The notes below the pieces were generated by a model. That model ran no database searches. It saw only the letters and a program-made list of their open reading frames with translations, and had not been told where the DNA came from. Positions 45,901 through 60,900 of a DNA stretch of 64,000 bases are shown piece by piece; position 1 is the first letter of the stretch, and each line of letters opens with the position of its first letter. The DNA comes from Bugulina stolonifera (taxonomy: Eukaryota > Bryozoa > Gymnolaemata > Cheilostomatida > Bugulidae), in the NCBI GenBank assembly GCA_935421135.1, contig OW285197.1, positions 434,001 to 498,000 on the forward strand. The letters run 5' to 3'. A program made the position numbers and the translations under genes.

Positions 45901-48900
45901 ACACAAATTTGACATTATGTTTCATGTTTACAAAGTTGAATATTGTATGCAAAGTCATGTTTTACTGATTTTCATTCAAATTATGCATTCTGAACATTGC
46001 AAAACTGACTGAAAGACATTGTTACAAAATGCAATTTGGTACAAAACACACTGAAAACTTACTTTCGTGCAATATTGAACATCTTTTTCTAGTTTACAAA
46101 CTAATAACTCAAGTGAATTTGTCAAAAATCACAAATTTGACATTATGTTTCATGTTTGCAAAGTTAAGTATTGCATGCAAAGTCATGTTTTATTGATTTT
46201 CATTCAAATTATGCATTCTGAACATTGCAAAAGTGACTGAAACACATTTTTACAAACAGCAATTTGGTACAAAACACACTTAAAACTTACTTTCATGCAA
46301 TATTGAACATCTTTCACTAGTTTACAAACTAATAATTCAAGTGAATTTGTCAAAAATCACAAACTTGACATTATGTTTCATGTTTACAAAGTTGAATATT
46401 GCATGCAAAGTCATGTTTTATTGATTTTCATTCAAATTATGCATTCTGAACATTGCAAAAGTGACTGAAAGACATTGTTAAAAAAAGAAATTTGGTACAA
46501 AACACACTGAAAACTTACTTTCGTGCAATATTGAACATCTTTTACTGGTTTACAAACTAATAACTCAAGTGAATTTGTCAAAAATCACCAATTTGACATT
46601 ATGTTTCATGTTTGCAAAGTTAAATATTGTATGCAAAGTCATGTTTTATTGATTTTCATTCAAATTATGCATTCTGAACATTGCAAAAGTGACTGAAACA
46701 CATTGTTACAAACAGCAATTTGGTACAAAACACACTTAAAACTTACTTTCATGCAATATTGAACATCTTTTACTAGTTTACAAACTAATAACTCAAGTGA
46801 ATTTGTCAAAAATCACAGATTTTACATTATGTTTCATGTTTGCAAAGTTAAATATTGTATGCAAAGTCATGTTTTATTGATTTTCATTCAAATTATGCAT
46901 TCTGAACATTGCAAAAGTGACTGAAACACATTGTTACAAACAGCAATTTGGTACAAAACACACTTAAAACTTACTTTCATGCAATATTGAACATCTTTTA
47001 CTAGTTTACAAACTAATAACTCAAGTGAATTTGTCAAAAATCACAGATTTTACATTATGTTTCATGTTTACAAAGTTGAATATTGCATGCAAAGTCATGT
47101 TTTATTGATTTGCATTCAAATTATGCATTCTGAACATTGCAAAAGTGACTGAAATACATTGTTACAAACAGCAATTTGGTACAAAACACACTGAAAGCTT
47201 ACTTTCATGCAATATTGAACATCTTTTACTAGTTTACAAACTAATAACTCAAGTGAATTTGTCAAAAATCACAAATTTGACATTATGTTTCATGTTTACA
47301 AAGTTGAATATTGCATGCAAAGTCATGTTTTATTGATTTGCATTCAAATTATGCATTCTGAACATTGCAAAAGTGACTGAAACAAATGTTACAAACAGCA
47401 ATTCGGTACAAAACACACTTAAAACTCACTTTCATGCAATATTGAACATTTTTCACTAGTTTACAAACTAATAATTCAAATGAATTGGTCAAAAAAAACA
47501 CAAATTTGACATTATGTTTCATGTTTACAAAGTTGAATATTGTATGCAAAGTCATGTTTTGTTGATTTTCATTCAAATTATGCATTCTGAACATTGCAAA
47601 AGTGACTGAAACACATTGTTACAAACAGCAATTTGGTACAAAACACACTTAAAACTTACTTTCATGCAATATTGAACATCTTTTACTAGTTTACAAACTA
47701 ATAACTCAAGTGAATTTGTCAAAAATCACAAATTTGACATTATGTTTCATGTTTACAAAGTTGAATATTGCATGCAAAGTCATGTTTTATTGATTTTTAT
47801 TCAAATTATGCATTCTGAACATTGCAAAAGTGACTGAAACACATTGTTACAAACAGCAATTTGGTACAAAACACACTTAAAACTTACTTTCATGCAATAT
47901 TGAACATCTTTTACTAGTTTACAAACTAATAATTCAAACGAATTGGTCAAAAAAACACAAATTTGACATTATGTTTCATGTTTACAAAGTTGAATATTGT
48001 ATGCAAAGTCATGTTTTGTTGATTTTCATTCAAATTATGCATTCTGAACATTGCAAAAGTGACTGAAACACATTGTTACAAACAGCAATTCAGTACAAAA
48101 CACACTTAAAACTTACTTTCATGCAATATTGAACATCTTTTACTAGTTTACAAACTAATAACTCAAGTGAATTTGTCAAAAATCACAAATTTGACATTAT
48201 GTTTCATGTTTACAAAGTTGAATATTGCATGCAAAGTCATGTTTTATTGATTTTTATTCAAATTATGCATTCTGAACATTGCAAAAGTGACTGAAACACA
48301 TTGTTACAAACAGCAATTTGGTACAAAACACACTTAAAACTTACTTTCATGCAATATTGAACATCTTTTACTAGTTTACAAACTAATAACTCAAGTGAAT
48401 TTGTCAAAAATCACAGATTTTACATTATGTTTCATGTTTACAAAGTTGAATATTGCATGCAAAGTCATGTTTTATTGATTTGCATGCAAATTATGCATTC
48501 TGAACATTGCAAAAGTGACTGAAATACATTGTTACAAACAGCAATTTGGTACAAAACACACTGAAAGCTTACTTTCATGCAATATTGAACATATTTTACT
48601 AGTTTACAAACTAATAACTCAAGTGAATTTGTCAAAAATCACAAATTTGACATTATGTTTCATGTTTACAAAGTTGAATATTGTATGCAAAGTCATGTTT
48701 TGTTGATTTTCATTCAAATTATGCATTCTGAACATTGCAAAACTGACTGAAACAAATGTTACAAACAGCAATTCGGTACAAAACACACTTAAAACTCACT
48801 TTCATGCAATATTGAACATTTTTCACTAGTTTACAAACTAATAATTCAAATGAATTTGTCAAAAAAACACAAATTTGACATTATGTTTCATGTTTACAAA

Positions 48901-51900
48901 GTTGAATATTGTATGCAAAGTCATGTTTTACTGATTTTCATTCAAATTATGCATTCTGAACATTGCAAAACTGACTGAAAGACATTGTTACAAAATGCAA
49001 TTTGGTACAAAACACACTGAAAACTTACTTTCGTGCAATATTGAACATCTTTTTCTAGTTTACAAACTAATAACTCAAGTGAATTTGTCAAAAATCACAA
49101 ATTTGACATTATGTTTCATGTTTGCAAAGTTAAGTATTGCATGCAAAGTCATGTTTTATTGATTTTCATTCAAATTATGCATTCTGAACATTGCAAAAGT
49201 GACTGAAACACATTTTTACAAACAGCAATTTGGTACAAAACACACTTAAAACTTACTTTCATGCAATATTGAACATCTTTCACTAGTTTACAAACTAATA
49301 ATTCAAGTGAATTTGTCAAAAATCACAAACTTGACATTATGTTTCATGTTTACAAAGTTGAATATTGCATGCAAAGTCATGTTTTATTGATTTTCATTCA
49401 AATTATGCATTCTGAACATTGCAAAAGTGACTGAAAGACATTGTTAAAAAAAGAAATTTGGTACAAAACACACTGAAAACTTACTTTCGTGCAATATTGA
49501 ACATCTTTTACTGGTTTACAAACTAATAACTCAAGTGAATTTGTCAAAAATCACCAATTTGACATTATGTTTCATGTTTGCAAAGTTAAATATTGTATGC
49601 AAAGTCATGTTTTATTGATTTTCATTCAAATTATGCATTCTGAACATTGCAAAAGTGAATGAAACACATTGTTACAAACAGCAATTTGGTACAAAACACA
49701 CTTAAAACTTACTTTCATGCAATATTGAACATCTTTTACTAGTTTACAAACTAATAACTCAAGTGAATTTGTCAAAAATCACAGATTTTACATTATGTTT
49801 CATGTTTACAAAGTTGAATATTGTATGCAAAGTCATGTTTTGTTGATTTTCATTCAAATTATGCATTCTGAACATTGCAAAACTGACTGAAACAAATGTT
49901 ACAAACAGCAATTCGGTACAAAACACACTTAAAACTCACTTTCATGCAATATTGAACATTTTTCACTAGTTTACAAACTAATAATTCAAATGAATTTGTC
50001 AAAAAAACACAAATTTGACATTATGTTTCATGTTTACAAAGTTGAATATTGTATGCAAAGTCATGTTTTACTGATTTTCATTCAAATTATGCATTCTGAA
50101 CATTGCAAAACTGACTGAAAGACATTGTTACAAAATGCAATTTGGTACAAAACACACTGAAAACTTACTTTCGTGCAATATTGAACATCTTTTACTAGTT
50201 TACAAACTAATAACTCAAGTGAATTTGTCAAAAATCACAAATTTGACATTATGTTTCATGTTTGCAAAGTTAAGTATTGCATGCAAAGTCATGTTTTATT
50301 GATTTTCATTCAAATTATGCATTCTGAACATTGCAAAAGTGACTGAAACACATTGTTACAAACAGCAATTTGGTACAAAACACACTTAAAACTTACTTTC
50401 ATGCAATATTGAACATCTTTCACTAGTTTACAAACTAATAATTCAAGTGAATTTGTCAAAAATCACAAACTTGACATTATGTTTCATGTTTACAAAGTTG
50501 AATATTGCATGCAAAGTCATGTTTTATTGATTTTCATTCAAATTATGCATTCTGAACATTGCAAAAGTGACTGAAAGACATTGTTAAAAAAAGAAATTTG
50601 GTACAAAACACACTGAAAACTTACTTTCGTGCAATATTGAACATCTTTTACTAGTTTACAAACTAATAACTCAAGTGAATTTGTCAAAAATCACCAATTT
50701 GACATTATGTTTCATGTTTGCAAAGTTAAATATTGTATGCAAAGTCATGTTTTATTGATTTTCATTCAAATTATGCATTCTGAACATTGCAAAAGTGACT
50801 GAAACACATTGTTACAAACAGCAATTTGGTACAAAACACACTGAAAACTTACTTTCATGCAATATTGAACATCTTTTACTAGTTTACAAACTAATAACTC
50901 AAGTGAATTTGTCAAAAATCACAAATTTGACATTATGTTTCATGTTTGCAAAGTTAAATATTGCATGCAAAGTCATGTGTTATTCGTTTTCATTCAAATT
51001 TTGCATTCTGAACAGTGCAAAAGTGACTGAAACACATTGTTACAAACAGCAATTTGGTACAAAACACACTTAAAACTTACTTTCATGCAATATTGAAGAT
51101 CTTTTACTAGTTTACAAACTAATAATTCAAGTGAATTTGTCAAAAGTCACGGATTTTACATTATGTTTCATGTTTACAAAGTTGAATATTGCATGCAAAG
51201 TCATGTTTTATTGATTTGCATTCAAATTATGCATTCTGAACATTGCAAAAGTGACTGAAACACATTGTTACAAACAGCAATTTGGTACAAAACACACTGA
51301 AAGCTTACTTTCATGCAATATTGAACATCTTTTACTAGTTTACAAACTAATAACTCAAGTGAATTTGTCAAAAATCACAAATTTGACATTATGTTTCATG
51401 TTTACAAAGTTGAATATTGTATGCAAAGTCATGTTTTGTTGATTTTCATTCAAATTATGCATTCTGAACATTGCAAAACTGACTGAAACAAATGTTACAA
51501 ACAGCAATTCGGTACAAAACACACTTAAAACTCACTTTCATGCAATATTGAACATTTTTCACTAGTTTACAAACTAATAATTCAAATGAATTTGTCAAAA
51601 AAACACAAATTTGACATTATGTTTCATGTTTACAAAGTTGAATATTGTATGCAAAGTCATGTTTTACTGATTTTCATTCAAATTATGCATTCTGAACATT
51701 GCAAAAGTGACTGAAACACATTGTTACAAGCAGCAATTTGGTACAAAACACACTTAAAACTTACTTTCATGCAATATTGAACATCTTTTACTAGTTTACA
51801 AACTAATAACTCAAGTGAATTTGTCAAAAATCACAAATTTGACATTATGTTTCATGTTTACAAAGTTGAATATTGCATGCAAAGTCATGTTTTATTGATT

Positions 51901-54900
51901 TGCATTCAAATTATGCATTCTGAACATTGCAAAAGTGACTGAAACAAATGTTACAAACAGCAATTCGGTACAAAACACACTTAAAACTCACTTTCATGCA
52001 ATATTGAACATTTTTCACTAGTTTACAAACTAATAATTCAAATGAATTGGTCAAAAAAACACAAATTTGACATTATGTTTCATGTTTACAAAGTTGAATA
52101 TTGTATGCAAAGTCATGTTTTGTTGATTTTCATTCAAATTATGCATTCTGAACATTGCAAAAGTGACTGAAACACATTGTTACAAACAGCAATTTGGTAC
52201 AAAACACACTTAAAACTTACTTTCATGCAATATTGAACATCTTTTACTAGTTTACAAACTAATAACTCAAGTGAATTTGTCAAAAATCACAAATTTGACA
52301 TTATGTTTCATGTTTACAAAGTTGAATATTGCATGCAAAGTCATGTTTTATTGATTTTTATTCAAATTATGCATTCTGAACATTGCAAAAGTGACTGAAA
52401 CACATTGTTACAAACAGCAATTTGGTACAAAACACACTTAAAACTTACTTTCATGCAATATTGAACATCTTTTACTAGTTTACAAACTAATAATTCAAAT
52501 GAATTGGTCAAAAAAACACAAATTTGACATTATGTTTCCTGTTTACAAAGTTGAATATTGTATGCAAAGTCATGTTTTGTTGATTTTCATTCAAATTATG
52601 CATTCTGAACATTGCAAAAGTGACTGAAACACATTGTTACAAACAGCAATTTGGTACAAAACACACTTAAAACTTACTTTCATGCAATATTGAACATCTT
52701 TTACTAGTTTACAAACTAATAACTCAAGTGAATTTGTCAAAAATCACAAATTTGACATTATGTTTCATGTTTACAAAGTTGAATATTGCATGCAAAGTCA
52801 TGTTTTATTGATTTTTATTCAAATTATGCATTCTGAACATTGCAAAAGTGACTGAAACACATTGTTACAAACAGCAATTTGGTACAAAACACACTTAAAA
52901 CTTACTTTCATGCAATATTGAACATCTTTTACTAGTTTACAAACTAATAACTCAAGTGAATTTGTCAAAAATCACAGATTTTACATTATGTTTCATGTTT
53001 ACAAAGTTGAATATTGCATGCAAAGTCATGTTTTATTGATTTGCATTCAAATTATGCATTCTGAACATTGCAAAAGTGACTGAAATACATTGTTACAAAC
53101 AGCAATTTGGTACAAAACACACTGAAAGCTTACTTTCATGCAATATTGAACATATTTTACTAGTTTACAAACTAATAACTCAAGTGAATTTGTCAAAAAT
53201 CACAAATTTGACATTATGTTTCATGTTTACAAAGTTGAATATTGTATGCAAAGTCATGTTTTGTTGATTTTCATTCAAATTATGCATTCTGAACATTGCA
53301 AAACTGACTGAAACAAATGTTACAAACAGCAATTCGGTACAAAACACACTTAAAACTCACTTTCATGCAATATTGAACATTTTTCACTAGTTTACAAACT
53401 AATAATTCAAATGAATTTGTCAAAAAAACACAAATTTGACATTATGTTTCATGTTTACAAAGTTGAATATTGTATGCAAAGTCATGTTTTACTGATTTTC
53501 ATTCAAATTATGCATTCTGAACATTGCAAAACTGACTGAAAGACATTGTTACAAAATGCAATTTGGTACAAAACACACTGAAAACTTACTTTCGTGCAAT
53601 ATTGAACATCTTTTTCTAGTTTACAAACTAATAACTCAAGTGAATTTGTCAAAAATCACAAATTTGACATTATGTTTCATGTTTGCAAAGTTAAGTATTG
53701 CATGCAAAGTCATGTTTTATTGATTTTCATTCAAATTATGCATTCTGAACATTGCAAAAGTGACTGAAACACATTTTTACAAACAGCAATTTGGTACAAA
53801 ACACACTTAAAACTTACTTTCATGCAATATTGAACATCTTTCACTAGTTTACAAACTAATAATTCAAGTGAATTTGTCAAAAATCACAAACTTGACATTA
53901 TGTTTCATGTTTACAAAGTTGAATATTGCATGCAAAGTCATGTTTTATTGATTTTCATTCAAATTATGCATTCTGAACATTGCAAAAGTGACTGAAAGAC
54001 ATTGTTAAAAAAAGAAATTTGGTACAAAACACACTGAAAACTTACTTTCGTGCAATATTGAACATCTTTTACTGGTTTACAAACTAATAACTCAAGTGAA
54101 TTTGTCAAAAATCACCAATTTGACATTATGTTTCATGTTTGCAAAGTTAAATATTGTATGCAAAGTCATGTTTTATTGATTTTCATTCAAATTATGCATT
54201 CTGAACATTGCAAAAGTGAATGAAACACATTGTTACAAACAGCAATTTGGTACAAAACACACTTAAAACTTACTTTCATGCAATATTGAACATCTTTTAC
54301 TAGTTTACAAACTAATAACTCAAGTGAATTTGTCAAAAATCACAGATTTTACATTATGTTTCATGTTTACAAAGTTGAATATTGTATGCAAAGTCATGTT
54401 TTGTTGATTTTCATTCAAATTATGCATTCTGAACATTGCAAAAGTGACTGAAAGACATTGTTAAAAAAAGAAATTTGGTACAAAACACACTGAAAACTTA
54501 CTTTCGTGCAATATTGAACATCTTTTACTAGTTTACAAACTAATAACTCAAGTGAATTTGTCAAAAATCACCAATTTGACATTATGTTTCATGTTTGCAA
54601 AGTTAAATATTGTATGCAAAGTCATGTTTTATTGATTTTCATTCAAATTATGCATTCTGAACATTGCAAAAGTGACTGAAACACATTGTTACAAACAGCA
54701 ATTTGGTACAAAACACACTGAAAACTTACTTTCATGCAATATTGAACATCTTTTACTAGTTTACAAACTAATAACTCAAGTGAATTTGTCAAAAATCACA
54801 AATTTGACATTATGTTTCATGTTTGCAAAGTTAAATATTGCATGCAAAGTCATGTGTTATTCGTTTTCATTCAAATTTTGCATTCTGAACAGTGCAAAAG

Positions 54901-57900
54901 TGACTGAAACACATTGTTACAAACAGCAATTTGGTACAAAACACACTTAAAACTTACTTTCATGCAATATTGAAGATCTTTTACTAGTTTACAAACTAAT
55001 AATTCAAGTGAATTTGTCAAAAGTCACGGATTTTACATTATGTTTCATGTTTACAAAGTTGAATATTGCATGCAAAGTCATGTTTTATTGATTTGCATTC
55101 AAATTATGCATTCTGAACATTGCAAAAGTGACTGAAACACATTGTTACAAACAGCAATTTGGTACAAAACACACTGAAAGCTTACTTTCATGCAATATTG
55201 AACATCTTTTACTAGTTTACAAACTAATAACTCAAGTGAATTTGTCAAAAATCACAAATTTGACATTATGTTTCATGTTTACAAAGTTGAATATTGTATG
55301 CAAAGTCATGTTTTGTTGATTTTCATTCAAATTATGCATTCTGAACATTGCAAAACTGACTGAAACAAATGTTACAAACAGCAATTCGGTACAAAACACA
55401 CTTAAAACTCACTTTCATGCAATATTGAACATTTTTCACTAGTTTACAAACTAATAATTCAAATGAATTTGTCAAAAAAACACAAATTTGACATTATGTT
55501 TCATGTTTACAAAGTTGAATATTGTATGCAAAGTCATGTTTTACTGATTTTCATTCAAATTATGCATTCTGAACATTGCAAAAGTGACTGAAACACATTG
55601 TTACAAGCAGCAATTTGGTACAAAACACACTTAAAACTTACTTTCATGCAATATTGAACATCTTTTACTAGTTTACAAACTAATAACTCAAGTGAATTTG
55701 TCAAAAATCACAAATTTGACATTATGTTTCATGTTTACAAAGTTGAATATTGCATGCAAAGTCATGTTTTATTGATTTGCATTCAAATTATGCATTCTGA
55801 ACATTGCAAAAGTGACTGAAACAAATGTTACAAACAGCAATTCGGTACAAAACACACTTAAAACTCACTTTCATGCAATATTGAACATTTTTCACTAGTT
55901 TACAAACTAATAATTCAAATGAATTGGTCAAAAAAACACAAATTTGACATTATGTTTCATGTTTACAAAGTTGAATATTGTATGCAAAGTCATGTTTTGT
56001 TGATTTTCATTCAAATTATGCATTCTGAACATTGCAAAAGTGACTGAAACACATTGTTACAAACAGCAATTTGGTACAAAACACACTTAAAACTTACTTT
56101 CATGCAATATTGAACATCTTTTACTAGTTTACAAACTAATAATTCAAATGAATTGGTCAAAAAAACACAAATTTGACATTATGTTTCCTGTTTACAAAGT
56201 TGAATATTGTATGCAAAGTCATGTTTTGTTGATTTTCATTCAAATTATGCATTCTGAACATTGCAAAAGTGACTGAAACACATTGTTACAAACAGCAATT
56301 TGGTACAAAACACACTTAAAACTTACTTTCATGCAATATTGAACATCTTTTACTAGTTTACAAACTAATAACTCAAGTGAATTTGTCAAAAATCACAAAT
56401 TTGACATTATGTTTCATGTTTACAAAGTTGAATATTGCATGCAAAGTCATGTTTTATTGATTTTTATTCAAATTATGCATTCTGAACATTGCAAAAGTGA
56501 CTGAAACACATTGTTACAAACAGCAATTTGGTACAAAACACACTTAAAACTTACTTTCATGCAATATTGAACATCTTTTACTAGTTTACAAACTAATAAC
56601 TCAAGTGAATTTGTCAAAAATCACAGATTTTACATTATGTTTCATGTTTACAAAGTTGAATATTGCATGCAAAGTCATGTTTTATTGATTTGCATTCAAA
56701 TTATGCATTCTGAACATTGCAAAAGTGACTGAAATACATTGTTACAAACAGCAATTTGGTACAAAACACACTGAAAGCTTACTTTCATGCAATATTGAAC
56801 ATCTTTTACTAGTTTACAAACTAATAACTCAAGTGAATTTGTCAAAAATCACAAATTTGACATTATGTTTCATGTTTACAAAGTTGAATATTGTATGCAA
56901 AGTCATGTTTTGTTGATTTTCATTCAAATTATGCATTCTGAACATTGCAAAACTGACTGAAACAAATGTTACAAACAGCAATTCGGTACAAAACACACTT
57001 AAAACTCACTTTCATGCAATATTGAACATTTTTCACTAGTTTACAAACTAATAATTAAAATGAATTTGTCAAAAAAACACAAATTTGACATTATGTTTCA
57101 TGTTTACAAAGTTGAATATTGTATGCAAAGTCATGTTTTACTGATTTTCATTCAAATTATGCATTCTGAACATTGCAAAACTGACTGAAAGACATTGTTA
57201 CAAAATGCAATTTGGTACAAAACACACTGAAAACTTACTTTCGTGCAATATTGAACATCTTTTTCTAGTTTACAAACTAATAACTCAAGTGAATTTGTCA
57301 AAAATCACAAATTTGACATTATGTTTCATGTTTGCAAAGTTAAGTATTGCATGCAAAGTCATGTTTTATTGATTTTCATTCAAATTATGCATTCTGAACA
57401 TTGCAAAAGTGACTGAAACACATTTTTACAAACAGCAATTTGGTACAAAACACACTTAAAACTTACTTTCATGCAATATTGAACATCTTTCACTAGTTTA
57501 CAAACTAATAATTCAAGTGAATTTGTCAAAAATCACAAACTTGACATTATGTTTCATGTTTACAAAGTTGAATATTGCATGCAAAGTCATGTTTTATTGA
57601 TTTTCATTCAAATTATGCATTCTGAACATTGCAAAAGTGACTGAAAGACATTGTTAAAAAAAGAAATTTGGTACAAAACACACTGAAAACTTACTTTCGT
57701 GCAATATTGAACATCTTTTACTGGTTTACAAACTAATAACTCAAGTGAATTTGTCAAAAATCACCAATTTGACATTATGTTTCATGTTTGCAAAGTTAAA
57801 TATTGTATGCAAAGTCATGTTTTATTGATTTTCATTCAAATTATGCATTCTGAACATTGCAAAAGTGACTGAAACACATTGTTACAAACAGCAATTTGGT

Positions 57901-60900
57901 ACAAAACACACTTAAAACTTACTTTCATGCAATATTGAACATCTTTTACTAGTTTACAAACTAATAACTCAAGTGAATTTGTCAAAAATCACAGATTTTA
58001 CATTATGTTTCATGTTTGCAAAGTTAAATATTGTATGCAAAGTCATGTTTTATTGATTTTCATTCAAATTATGCATTCTGAACATTGCAAAAGTGACTGA
58101 AACACATTGTTACAAACAGCAATTTGGTACAAAACACACTTAAAACTTACTTTCATGCAATATTGAACATCTTTTACTAGTTTACAAACTAATAACTCAA
58201 GTGAATTTGTCAAAAATCACAGATTTTACATTATGTTTCATGTTTACAAAGTTGAATATTGCATGCAAAGTCATGTTTTATTGATTTGCATTCAAATTAT
58301 GCATTCTGAACATTGCAAAAGTGACTGAAATACATTGTTACAAACAGCAATTTGGTACAAAACACACTGAAAGCTTACTTTCATGCAATATTGAACATCT
58401 TTTACTAGTTTACAAACTAATAACTCAAGTGAATTTGTCAAAAATCACAAATTTGACATTATGTTTCATGTTTACAAAGTTGAATATTGCATGCAAAGTC
58501 ATGTTTTATTGATTTGCATTCAAATTATGCATTCTGAACATTGCAAAAGTGACTGAAACAAATGTTACAAACAGCAATTCGGTACAAAACACACTTAAAA
58601 CTCACTTTCATGCAATATTGAACATTTTTCACTAGTTTACAAACTAATAATACAAATGAATTGGTCAAAAAAACACAAATTTGACATTATGTTTCATGTT
58701 TACAAAGTTGAATATTGTATGCAAAGTCATGTTTTGTTGATTTTCATTCAAATTATGCATTCTGAACATTGCAAAAGTGACTGAAACACATTGTTACAAA
58801 CAGCAATTTGGTACAAAACACACTTAAAACTTACTTTCATGCAATATTGAACATCTTTTACTAGTTTACAAACTAATAACTCAAGTGAATTTGTCAAAAA
58901 TCACAAATTTGACATTATGTTTCATGTTTACAAAGTTGAATATTGCATGCAAAGTCATGTTTTATTGATTTTTATTCAAATTATGCATTCTGAACATTGC
59001 AAAAGTGACTGAAACACATTGTTACAAACAGCAATTTGGTACAAAACACACTTAAAACTTACTTTCATGCAATATTGAACATCTTTTACTAGTTTACAAA
59101 CTAATAATTCAAATGAATTGGTCAAAAAAACACAAATTTGACATTATGTTTCATGTTTACAAAGTTGAATATTGTATGCAAAGTCATGTTTTGTTGATTT
59201 TCATTCAAATTATGCATTCTGAACATTGCAAAAGTGACTGAAACACATTGTTACAAACAGCAATTTGGTACAAAACACACTTAAAACTCACTTTCATGCA
59301 ATATTGAACATTTTTCACTAGTTTACAAACTAATAATTAAAATGAATTTGTCAAAAAAACACAAATTTGACATTATGTTTCATGTTTACAAAGTTGAATA
59401 TTGTATGCAAAGTCATGTTTTACTGATTTTCATTCAAATTATGCATTCTGAACATTGCAAAACTGACTGAAAGACATTGTTACAAAATGCAATTTGGTAC
59501 AAAACACACTGAAAACTTACTTTCGTGCAATATTGAACATCTTTTTCTAGTTTACAAACTAATAACTCAAGTGAATTTGTCAAAAATCACAAATTTGACA
59601 TTATGTTTCATGTTTGCAAAGTTAAGTATTGCATGCAAAGTCATGTTTTATTGATTTTCATTCAAATTATGCATTCTGAACATTGCAAAAGTGACTGAAA
59701 CACATTTTTACAAACAGCAATTTGGTACAAAACACACTTAAAACTTACTTTCATGCAATATTGAACATCTTTCACTAGTTTACAAACTAATAATTCAAGT
59801 GAATTTGTCAAAAATCACAAACTTGACATTATGTTTCATGTTTACAAAGTTGAATATTGCATGCAAAGTCATGTTTTATTGATTTTCATTCAAATTATGC
59901 ATTCTGAACATTGCAAAAGTGACTGAAAGACATTGTTAAAAAAAGAAATTTGGTACAAAACACACTGAAAACTTACTTTCGTGCAATATTGAACATCTTT
60001 TACTGGTTTACAAACTAATAACTCAAGTGAATTTGTCAAAAATCACCAATTTGACATTATGTTTCATGTTTGCAAAGTTAAATATTGTATGCAAAGTCAT
60101 GTTTTATTGATTTTCATTCAAATTATGCATTCTGAACATTGCAAAAGTGACTGAAACACATTGTTACAAACAGCAATTTGGTACAAAACACACTTAAAAC
60201 TTACTTTCATGCAATATTGAACATCTTTTACTAGTTTACAAACTAATAACTCAAGTGAATTTGTCAAAAATCACAGATTTTACATTATGTTTCATGTTTG
60301 CAAAGTTAAATATTGTATGCAAAGTCATGTTTTATTGATTTTCATTCAAATTATGCATTCTGAACATTGCAAAAGTGACTGAAACACATTGTTACAAACA
60401 GCAATTTGGTACAAAACACACTTAAAACTTACTTTCATGCAATATTGAACATCTTTTACTAGTTTACAAACTAATAACTCAAGTGAATTTGTCAAAAATC
60501 ACAGATTTTACATTATGTTTCATGTTTACAAAGTTGAATATTGCATGCAAAGTCATGTTTTATTGATTTGCATTCAAATTATGCATTCTGAACATTGCAA
60601 AAGTGACTGAAATACATTGTTACAAACAGCAATTTGGTACAAAACACACTGAAAGCTTACTTTCATGCAATATTGAACATCTTTTACTAGTTTACAAACT
60701 AATAACTCAAGTGAATTTGTCAAAAATCACAAATTTGACATTATGTTTCATGTTTACAAAGTTGAATATTGCATGCAAAGTCATGTTTTATTGATTTGCA
60801 TTCAAATTATGCATTCTGAACATTGCAAAAGTGACTGAAACAAATGTTACAAACAGCAATTCGGTACAAAACACACTTAAAACTCACTTTCATGCAATAT